Assembly (NCBI RefSeq): GCF_000235505.1
Contig: NZ_JH379027.1
Coordinates: forward strand, 917,408 to 981,407
Direction of reading: 5' to 3'
From: Hungatella hathewayi WAL-18680
GTDB lineage: Bacteria; Bacillota; Clostridia; Lachnospirales; Lachnospiraceae
DNA: 64,000 bases
Shown here: one piece after another, positions 44,383 through 51,278 of the stretch
How positions within the stretch are numbered: position 1 is the stretch's first letter
How the letters are laid out: every line of letters begins with the position of its first letter
Made by a program: the position numbers and the translations under genes
The notes under the pieces: generated by a model
Databases searched by the model: none
Seen by the model: only the letters and a program-made list of their open reading frames with translations
Told to the model about the DNA's origin: nothing

Positions 44383-45222
44383 ATGAGTGCAAAGAAGAAG
44401 GACAGGCTGTTGACTGCGGCAGGGGCAATTGTCTGTTTGATTATCCTTATGTTTTTCCTGTTTCCTTATGTGTACCTGGTTTTATCTTCATTTAAACCGC
44501 CTCATGAGGTGGTCACAACTTCCCCGTCCATGCTGCCGAGCAGATGGACGGTTGAGAATTACCAAATAGCGTTTTCGCAAATGCCTGTGGGTAGATATTT
44601 TGGGAATAGTGTGATTGCCAGCGTAGCAAGTACGGCATTGGCCGTATTTATCGGCTCGCTGGCGGCGTATGGCTGTTCCAGGCTTAACAGCACGAAACTG
44701 GCAACAGGATGTCTGCTGATTACCCTGGCTATGCGGCTGATACCCATGATTAGTGTGGCGATACCCATGTTTGGCATTTCCATTCAATGGGGAGTGTATG
44801 ATACACTGCCATTTTTAATCATGTTTTATACGGCATTTCAGCTGCCCTTCATTATCTGGATGATGAGCAGTTATTTTAAAGGTGTGCCGGAGGAACTGGA
44901 GGAGGCGGCCCAGATTGACGGTTGTGGTCTGGTTCGTTCGTTTGTGTCAATCATATTGCCAGTTTCCAAACCGGGAATAGCAACGACTACGATTTTATCG
45001 TTTCTACTTCCTTGGAATGATTTTATGTTTGCGCTGTTTACGACCAGCAGAAATGCCAAAACATTACCGGTAGGGCTTTCTGAATTTGTGACGTCCTACG
45101 ATATTAATCTAGCGCCTATGACAGCCATTGCCACATTTTTCAGTATACCGATTATTATTATGACATTTTATTTGCAGAAGTATATTGTCAGCGGTATGAC
45201 TTTAGGAGCGGTAAAGGGGTAG
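44383..45222 (+). CDS. Sugar ABC transporter permease, MalG type (third importer)
   Basis: Permease of 279 residues, about six helices; EAA loop EEAAQIDGCGLVRSF and the GMTLGAVKG ending typical of MalG-type subunits. Three in-frame ATGs (44356, 44365, 44383) are possible; I use 44383, which follows AAAGGT and gives the normal short cytoplasmic start. Earlier ones would overlap the previous gene. Confidence 0.9.
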   Translation: MSAKKKDRLLTAAGAIVCLIILMFFLFPYVYLVLSSFKPPHEVVTTSPSMLPSRWTVENYQIAFSQMPVGRYFGNSVIASVASTALAVFIGSLAAYGCSRLNSTKLATGCLLITLAMRLIPMISVAIPMFGISIQWGVYDTLPFLIMFYTAFQLPFIIWMMSSYFKGVPEELEEAAQIDGCGLVRSFVSIILPVSKPGIATTTILSFLLPWNDFMFALFTTSRNAKTLPVGLSEFVTSYDINLAPMTAIATFFSIPIIIMTFYLQKYIVSGMTLGAVKG

Positions 45223-45260
45223 GGGCAGCCTGATGAAACTAGAGTGAGAAAGGAGAAGTT

Positions 45261-46376
45261 ATGAATCGATTATGGATGCCAAGCAGTCCACTGGGCGGTC
45301 TGCCGATTTTAAAGGATGCGGTCTCTAAGAGAGAGTCCAGTTATGATAAAACTGGGGGGAACAGAGATTATTGGGTTCTGGAGAAGGGAGAAACCGCCAC
45401 AGTCATGGATGTGGAGGGCTGTGGCTGTATTAAGCATATCTGGCTGACGGCTATGTGTGGTGACAAATATTTTTTAAGAAAGATACTGCTTGAAATGTAT
45501 TGGGACGGGGAGAAAACGCCGAGTGTCTGTGTGCCTTTGGGGGACTTCTTTGGAGTGGGGCATGGCTATTGTAAACATTATACGTCCTTGCCTATGAACA
45601 TGGTATTCGCGAAAGACCGCCGTGGGCCGAAGGGAACCGTGTGTGCGGCGATGAACTGCTATTTTCCGATGCCGTTTGGGAAAAAGGCGGTTATTAAGAT
45701 AAAAAATGAATCGGATGCCTGTGTGGAAAATCTGTTTTTTATGATTGACTATGAAATGTATCAGGAAGAACTGCCGGATTATTATGGCCGTTTTCACGCT
45801 CAGTTCCGACACGAAAATCCATGCAGAAAGATAGAGTATCCAAAGTCCGTGGAAAAACCGTCGGCAGGAGACCTTCCCGGGTTTAATCTGGATGGAAAAG
45901 AAAATTATGTGATTCTGGATGCAAAGGGAAAGGGCCATTATGTAGGCTGTGTCTTAAGCATCGATAATATCGATGCGACAAATCAGGAATATACCTGGCC
46001 GGGAGAGGGGGATGACATGATTTTCATAGATGGGGAAATTTGGCCTCCGTCACTGCATGGTACTGGGACAGAAGATTATTTTGGGGCGGCATGGGGATAT
46101 CCCAGCGATGAATATGCAGGACCATATCACGGAATCACACTGCTCAATGACAGATATGAATATTATGGCAAGAGTACGGCTTACAGATGGCATATTGAGG
46201 ACCCGGTACATTTTCAAAAGTCAATTCTTGTGACAATTGAGCACGGCCATGCGAATGGCCAGGGCAACGAATATTCCAGTGTCGGATATTGGTATCAACA
46301 GGAACCACACGCCCAATTTCCACCCATGGAATCTGCTAAAGAGCGATGCGCGCGGAGTATTCCGCTGAATATATAG
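45261..46376 (+). CDS. GH172 (DUF2961) glycoside hydrolase
   Basis: Cytoplasmic enzyme of the DUF2961 family, now glycoside hydrolase family 172, 371 residues. Recognisable parts are the N-terminal SSPLGGLPILKDAVSKRESSYD and YWVLEKGETATVMDVEGCG, the PLGDFFGVGHG region and the HGTGTEDYFGAAWGYPS segment. Characterised members act on alpha-D-fructofuranosides, including difructose dianhydride I, or on D-arabinofuranosides. The adjacent GH32 beta-fructosidase favours the fructose activity here (inference). No signal peptide. AAAGGAGAAG precedes the ATG. Confidence 0.85.
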   Translation: MNRLWMPSSPLGGLPILKDAVSKRESSYDKTGGNRDYWVLEKGETATVMDVEGCGCIKHIWLTAMCGDKYFLRKILLEMYWDGEKTPSVCVPLGDFFGVGHGYCKHYTSLPMNMVFAKDRRGPKGTVCAAMNCYFPMPFGKKAVIKIKNESDACVENLFFMIDYEMYQEELPDYYGRFHAQFRHENPCRKIEYPKSVEKPSAGDLPGFNLDGKENYVILDAKGKGHYVGCVLSIDNIDATNQEYTWPGEGDDMIFIDGEIWPPSLHGTGTEDYFGAAWGYPSDEYAGPYHGITLLNDRYEYYGKSTAYRWHIEDPVHFQKSILVTIEHGHANGQGNEYSSVGYWYQQEPHAQFPPMESAKERCARSIPLNI

Positions 46377-46392
46377 GAAGGAATTAGAGCAG

Positions 46393-47871
46393 ATGGGAAG
46401 ATTGGTAAATAGCAGGGACTGTACGGGCGCGGAAGCCAGAGAATGCTTGAGAAGGAACTGGGAGACGGCAAAAGCGGACCGGGCCAGACCCAGATTCCAT
46501 TTTTGTCCGATGTCCGGATGGATGAATGATCCAAATGGAGGAATCTTTGTGGATGGAGAGTACCATTTTTTCTATCTTCAGGACCCTTTTGACGCATGTG
46601 GAATCTCGGCTGCTGAACTGCCGGACGGAACGGTTGTGGAGGGGGCGGAAAAGCCAAACCGGTTTTGGGCACATGCCAGAACCGGAGACTTTATCCACTG
46701 GGATTATCTGCCGGAAACTCTGGTACCGGACCGTGACAGGGGGGAGATAAAGCCCATATCCGGAAGTGTACTGGAACGAAAGGATGGAAGTTATTTGATG
46801 GCATTTACTTCTGTCAGGGAGGATGGAAGCTATTGTCAGTGGGGGGCGGAAGCCGATAAGGGATTAGAGCGGTGGACGAGGCTTGATAAACCGCTGGCGG
46901 ACCCGCCGGATGCGTTTGAAATCTCTGGAGATTGGAGAGACCCATATCTTTTTCTATGGGATGAAACTGGTTATATGGTTGTGGGGGCGGTCTCCGGGGG
47001 AGAGGCGCTTTTACTTCTCTATGAAGCGGAAGATGAGAGTCTTCTTCATTGGCAGTACAAGGGGATTTTTCTGTCAAGACCTGTTGAGCAGGTCGCATTT
47101 TTTGAGTGCCCGAAGGTCCTGAAGATGGGGGATAAAATGGTACTGTTGTTTTCACCGTATAAACAGATGGAATACTATGCAGGTGAGTTTGAGCCTCTGG
47201 AAGGAAGATTCCTGGTTCAACAGACAGGGAAGATTGATTATGGAGTGGTTGCGTATGCGTCTGTGGATGTTGAAGATGAATGGGAGAATACATATCTGCT
47301 GTCTTGGGCTCCTGGATGGTTTAATAGAAAGGGAATCTCTTTTTCTGCCTGGAATGGCTGTGTGGCAACACCCAGAAAGGTTTGGCTGGATTCGAAAGGC
47401 TGTCTGCGTCAGGTGCCTTGCGAATCCATGGAACTGTTGCGGGGTAAAACACTTTTTCAATGGGAGGAACAACAGTCAGTGGCGCTTGGAAGCATAGAGG
47501 TCAGTGGCCTTCCACTTCAGTTTGAATTCTCCATTAAGATAAAAGAAAAACCGAAAGAAGGATGGCATCTAAGTTTTTCTGATTCTTCAACGGGAGAGGT
47601 TCTTCAGATATTGAGCTGTCAGGGGGAGAGTGTTCTTATTGACGGGGAAGATATCTTTATGCAGGATGGGGTGATGGAGCTTCATGGTTTCGTGGATGGA
47701 TTTTTGTGGGAATATTTTATTGGCTCCGGGGAAGCGGTTATGACGTCGGGAATCAGCCGGGTTCCTGAGACAGTGGACATGAAGCTGGAAGGGGGCCAGG
47801 AATTATACAGAATCATGAATGTCACCATATGGAAAATTATGGATGCAAAATTTTGTGATTGCATGTTATAA
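46393..47871 (+). CDS. GH32 beta-fructofuranosidase
   Basis: Hydrolyses beta-fructosidic bonds in sucrose, inulobiose or short fructans. 492 residues: a five-bladed propeller and a C-terminal beta-sandwich from about 350. Catalytic residues are visible as Asp46 in WMNDPNG, Asp184 in WRDP and Glu239 in the FEC motif. The N-terminus (residues 1-35) resembles intracellular sucrose-6-phosphate hydrolases but no PTS is nearby. No signal peptide, so the substrate is imported intact. 16 bp after the GH172 gene. Confidence 0.93.
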   Translation: MGRLVNSRDCTGAEARECLRRNWETAKADRARPRFHFCPMSGWMNDPNGGIFVDGEYHFFYLQDPFDACGISAAELPDGTVVEGAEKPNRFWAHARTGDFIHWDYLPETLVPDRDRGEIKPISGSVLERKDGSYLMAFTSVREDGSYCQWGAEADKGLERWTRLDKPLADPPDAFEISGDWRDPYLFLWDETGYMVVGAVSGGEALLLLYEAEDESLLHWQYKGIFLSRPVEQVAFFECPKVLKMGDKMVLLFSPYKQMEYYAGEFEPLEGRFLVQQTGKIDYGVVAYASVDVEDEWENTYLLSWAPGWFNRKGISFSAWNGCVATPRKVWLDSKGCLRQVPCESMELLRGKTLFQWEEQQSVALGSIEVSGLPLQFEFSIKIKEKPKEGWHLSFSDSSTGEVLQILSCQGESVLIDGEDIFMQDGVMELHGFVDGFLWEYFIGSGEAVMTSGISRVPETVDMKLEGGQELYRIMNVTIWKIMDAKFCDCML

Positions 47872-47898
47872 TTCTATAAAACAGTGGGGAAAGGTGTC

Positions 47899-48888
47899 GT
47901 GAACAATATGGCAGCCAGAATAGAGGATGTTGCGGAAAAAGCCGGTGTTGCGGTGGCAACTGTTTCAAGAGTCATGAATAACCGGGGGGCAATATCAGAA
48001 AAAACAAGGAACAAAGTCTGGAGTGCAATTCAGGAGCTGGACTATCATCCCAGTCAGATTGCCAGAAATCTGCAGAGTCAAAAGACAGGGATTGTAGGTG
48101 TTATTGTACCTGACGTCAGCCACAATTTTTTTGCCAGGGAGGTCAGGTATCTGGAGGGAGCATTATGCGAGCGTGGGTATAAAATGATGCTTTGCAACGC
48201 CATGCATCAGAAGAATCTGGAGAGGGACTATATCCATATGCTGCAGTGCAACAAAGTAGATGGAATTATCCTGGCAAGTCATACACTGAAAAATGAGGTT
48301 TACGAAAAACTGAATCTGCCGCTGGTATCTCTGGACCGTTATCTTGGAGAAAACATTCCGGTGGTAACTTCCGACCATTATCAAGGTGGGATATTGGCGG
48401 GAAATGTTTTGGCAGAAAACAGATGTAAGTGTGTGGTTCAAATCTGTGGTGATGTCCGAATTGCAAAACCTTCTGACGACAGGCACGCGGCAGTTGAAGC
48501 TGTTTTAAAAAAGGCGGGAATTCGGTGTGAGCGTATGGGAATCCCTATGAATGTATTTGAGTATGGCGATTATAAAAAGCTGGTTTCCGATTTGTTTGAC
48601 CAATATCCGGAGGCAGACGGCATTTTCTGTGTTGATAACATTGCCTGTGCTGTTTTACAGGAGGCAGCTAAGCGTGGGATTCCTGTGCCTGAGAAATTGA
48701 AGGTGATGGGATATGATGGAAATGATGTATCCAGAATGACAATTCCGGTGTTGACTACGGTGGAACAGCAGATGGAACCGCTGGCCAGACAGGCGGTAGA
48801 TATTCTGATGGAGCAGATAGAGGGAAATAAAGTGATTGGAGTTTATAAAATTCCTGTGTTACTGGTGAAGGGAGAATCGGCAATATAA
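47899..48888 (+). CDS. LacI-family regulator of the fructan locus
   Basis: Repressor of 329 residues. N-terminal helix-turn-helix IEDVAEKAGVAVATVSRVMN, hinge around YHPSQIARNLQSQKTG, then the LacI effector domain (VGVIVPDVSHNFFAREV, VVTSDHYQGG, VMGYDGND, TTVEQQ). It follows the GH32 gene by 27 bp and most likely binds the two palindromes at 42011-42067. GTG 47899 is used because GGGGAAAGG lies upstream; ATG 47908 is also possible. Confidence 0.88.
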   Translation: MNNMAARIEDVAEKAGVAVATVSRVMNNRGAISEKTRNKVWSAIQELDYHPSQIARNLQSQKTGIVGVIVPDVSHNFFAREVRYLEGALCERGYKMMLCNAMHQKNLERDYIHMLQCNKVDGIILASHTLKNEVYEKLNLPLVSLDRYLGENIPVVTSDHYQGGILAGNVLAENRCKCVVQICGDVRIAKPSDDRHAAVEAVLKKAGIRCERMGIPMNVFEYGDYKKLVSDLFDQYPEADGIFCVDNIACAVLQEAAKRGIPVPEKLKVMGYDGNDVSRMTIPVLTTVEQQMEPLARQAVDILMEQIEGNKVIGVYKIPVLLVKGESAI

Positions 48889-49022
48889 AATGTTTGTTAA
48901 TTGCAGTGAGGGAGCAAAAGATGCGTATCACAATATAAATGATTACTGTGTGGTACATAACCTGCTTGAAAAATATACAGACAAAAATTCATAGATAGTA
49001 TGCAATTAAATAAAGTATAATC

Positions 49023-49075
49023 ATGGAAGAAATTACCAGAAAGCATTTAGATGTTTTTCTTGTAATTTCTTCCAT
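49023..49075 (+). repeat. Perfect 14-bp inverted repeat before recombinase 1
   Basis: ATGGAAGAAATTAC (49023-49036) and GTAATTTCTTCCAT (49062-49075) are perfect complements around a 25-nt loop, about 50 bp before the recombinase ATG. A TATAAT word at 49016-49021 precedes it, so the hairpin may sit in the recombinase mRNA leader. The rest of 48889-49126 shows no gene. Confidence 0.6.
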
Positions 49076-49126
49076 TTGCGTTTATTGTAACAAGTAAGGA
49101 ATCATACAAATGAAGGAGGGACTGTT

Positions 49127-49984
49127 ATGAATAAATACAAAAATTTGACCGTCTCCAAAGATATGCTGCCGGCCTACCGGGAGTATCTGCGGGATGAGGA
49201 ACGGAGCAGGGCTACTGTGGAGAAATATCTTCGGGATGTGAAGGTGTTCCTGGAATATGTGGGGGAGAACCAGGTGTTGGGGAAAGAGAGAATCCGGGAG
49301 TATAAGGAGGAACTGCGGGAGCGGTATAAGATATCCAGTGCCAATTCCATGCTGGCGGCGGTGAACAGCTTTTTGGTGTTTCTGGGGAGAGAGGAATTGA
49401 AGGTGAAGCTGTTTAAGGTGCAGAAGGTGTTGTATAGCAGACCGGAGCGGGAGATGACGGAGAAGGATTATGAAAAGCTGGTCCGGGCGGCTAGGCGGTG
49501 CGGGGATTTGAGTATGAGCATGCTGCTCCAGACCATTGGGAGCACCGGGATTCGCATCAGTGAGCTGCGGTTTATCACTGTGGAATCACTGGAAGCGGGG
49601 CGGGCGGAGATCTACAATAAAGGGAAATCGCGGGTGGTGCTGCTACCGGTGGAGTTGAGCAGGATGCTGAAGAAATATTGCAGGGAGGCCGGGATATTGT
49701 CTGGGAGCATTTTTGTCACGAAGCATGGGAATCCGGTGGACAGAAGCAATGTGAGCAAGAAAATGAAGCAGCTGGCCAGGGAAGCCGGCGTGGATGAAAA
49801 CAGAGTGTTTCCGCATAATTTCCGGCATCTGTTTGCCAGGATATTTTATAGTGTGGAGAAGGATGTGGTGAGACTTATGGATTTGCTGGGGCATGCCAGC
49901 ATCAGCACGACCAGAATTTACACCATGACAACGGAGGACCAGCCGAGGCGGCAGATGTCGCGGATGAAGCTGGTGCTAGGGTAG
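49127..49984 (+). CDS. Tyrosine recombinase 1, probable DNA invertase
   Basis: XerC/D-type site-specific recombinase, 285 residues. An N-terminal SAM-like core-binding domain (residues ~10-90) is followed by the catalytic domain with the full set Arg143 (TGIRISELRF), Lys167, His230 and Arg233 (HNFRHLFA), His256 (LLGHAS) and nucleophile Tyr265. It lies 40 bp before the first inverted repeat of a 358-bp promoter-containing segment, so it most likely inverts that segment, as RecV does in Clostridioides difficile (analogy). Only 8 residues differ from recombinase 2 at 62457. GAAGGAGGG precedes the ATG. Confidence 0.92.
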   Translation: MNKYKNLTVSKDMLPAYREYLRDEERSRATVEKYLRDVKVFLEYVGENQVLGKERIREYKEELRERYKISSANSMLAAVNSFLVFLGREELKVKLFKVQKVLYSRPEREMTEKDYEKLVRAARRCGDLSMSMLLQTIGSTGIRISELRFITVESLEAGRAEIYNKGKSRVVLLPVELSRMLKKYCREAGILSGSIFVTKHGNPVDRSNVSKKMKQLAREAGVDENRVFPHNFRHLFARIFYSVEKDVVRLMDLLGHASISTTRIYTMTTEDQPRRQMSRMKLVLG

Positions 49985-50057
49985 CTGGAAACAGCCATCC
50001 GGCGAAAAAATAAAAACACCCCATAATATGTATTATGAGGTATCAATATCAAATAGA

Positions 50058-50075
50058 TAAGGGATTCTTCCCTTA
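50058..50075 (-). promoter_or_regulatory. Leader hairpin in inverton 1
   Basis: TAAGGG / CCCTTA stem with a 6-nt loop, a few bases downstream of the start of transcription from the minus-strand promoter. The equivalent in inverton 2 is GAAGGG / CCCTTC, a compensatory pair change that indicates selection on structure. Confidence 0.55.
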
Positions 50076-50086
50076 CGATATAGTCT

Positions 50087-50114
50087 ATTATACCCACTTT
50101 CGTAAAAATTGCAA
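50087..50114 (-). promoter_or_regulatory. Promoter inside inverton 1, currently facing the recombinase
   Basis: On the minus strand TTGCAA (50114-50109) and a perfect TATAAT (50092-50087) are 16 bp apart. The same promoter occurs unchanged in inverton 2. In the present orientation its transcript would cross the left repeat and run antisense into the recombinase gene. Confidence 0.8.
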
Positions 50115-50413
50115 GGTTTGAAATGGAAATTGTTGCAAAATCCGACGAAAGATTCGCAGAATTGTGGAACGCTGGGGAGAGAAAATGGTGATTGGACGTG
50201 AAAGGTCAAAATCGCCTGTTTGTTGTGTCCAAATGTTTATAAGCAGAGTTCCTGCATTCTAAAGTATTTCCGATATATCTATAAATTCAATCGAAAAGTT
50301 ATTCCAGATAGATACCAATTGGTCTTTTCCTTGAGCCGTATGAGAAAACTCTGGTTATGCCTTACTTCATAATACATATTACCGGGTCAACCCTGAAAGG
50401 AAGGTGCCAGACC

Positions 50414-51277
50414 GTGGAGACGGCGGGATACAGAGGCAGGTCCCGCAGGCAGGAGCCGAAGGGGAAAACAAAAAAAGAGAGAAAAACCTCCCATTTTCGG
50501 ACGGTCCGATTCGGGGGATTCGATGAGAACCAGATGATCTGTTACCTGTGGGATATTGTGAAATCCGTGGAGGCGGCTCAGGATGCCGGAAATGGTTGCG
50601 GGGCCGGAAATCGCCGCGGAATCGGAAACAGCCGTGAGACCGGAAACGGCCGCGGAGATGGAGCGGGCCGGGATGCGGACCCCCTCACCAGGCTGGGGAA
50701 ACAGATGCGCAGCCAGATTCGGGTGGAAATCCGACGCTATTTTGTGAGACGAAGGCGCAGAAATGTGAGGATGGCGCTTAGTATGGCGGCGGTGATTGTC
50801 TGCATTGCGGTTGTATTCGGCTGTTTGATTGGCGTGGACCGGGTGTCAGGAAATTCCATGTATCCGTATTTGAATCACGGAGACTGGATTGTATATAGCC
50901 GGATAGGCGAAAAGTATCAGAGGAATGAAGTTATCGTCTTTGAGAAAAATGGAGAGAGCATGGTAAAGAGGATAGCGGGCCTGCCTGGAGACCGGGTGGA
51001 AGTCAACTCGTCGGGAAGCCATGTGGTGGTTAACGGGCAGGAAATTCAGGAAGACTATGTGACACTGTCGGATGCAGATGTCGGAAACAAAAAAGCGAAT
51101 ACAGAGAAAGCAGAGGAACAGCCCGGAATGACCCAGACAGTGATGAACGGGCAATATCTGGTGCTGGGGGACAACCGCAGCGTGTCAATCGACAGCCGTG
51201 ACAGCAGCATCGGAACGGTGCCGTCCGGAGAAATACAGGGAAGAGTGATTTTGATTATCAGGGGGAATGGAGGATAA
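50414..51277 (+). CDS. Signal peptidase I with long N-terminal extension
   Basis: Membrane serine peptidase that removes signal peptides from exported proteins, 287 residues. The catalytic Ser148 is in SGNSMYP, the Lys185 in MVKRIAGLPGD, and the closing motif is LGDNRSVSIDSRD, so it is the bacterial Ser/Lys type. One helix spans about 119-141. The ~118-residue N-terminal part is unusual: it includes a SHFRTVRFGGFDENQ-like motif conserved in the second copy (63733) and a Gly/Asn/Arg-rich stretch at 58-86. GTG 50414 is chosen because GAAAGGAAGG precedes it and the second copy starts the same way. It is the first gene of the surface operon and probably processes its products. Confidence 0.88.
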   Translation: METAGYRGRSRRQEPKGKTKKERKTSHFRTVRFGGFDENQMICYLWDIVKSVEAAQDAGNGCGAGNRRGIGNSRETGNGRGDGAGRDADPLTRLGKQMRSQIRVEIRRYFVRRRRRNVRMALSMAAVIVCIAVVFGCLIGVDRVSGNSMYPYLNHGDWIVYSRIGEKYQRNEVIVFEKNGESMVKRIAGLPGDRVEVNSSGSHVVVNGQEIQEDYVTLSDADVGNKKANTEKAEEQPGMTQTVMNGQYLVLGDNRSVSIDSRDSSIGTVPSGEIQGRVILIIRGNGG

Positions 51278-51278
51278 C

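Larger units (their letters stand above)
50024..50381. repeat. Invertible promoter segment 1 (inverton)
   Basis: Inverted repeats at 50024-50042 and 50363-50381 match at 18 of 19 positions; the shared core is TAATATGTATTATGA. They enclose about 320 bp with no credible gene, holding a strong minus-strand promoter (50087-50114), a hairpin (50058-50075) near the left end and AT-rich, unconserved sequence to the right. It lies exactly between the recombinase stop and the signal peptidase start. Inversion would turn the promoter toward the downstream operon. As read here the promoter faces the recombinase, i.e. OFF. Confidence 0.85.

Noticed and set aside
50022..50037. CATAATATGTATTATG read as a local operator or terminator palindrome
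   Set aside because: It is nearly self-complementary, but the distant inverted copy at 50363-50381 and the matched pair in module 2 explain it better as a recombination site.
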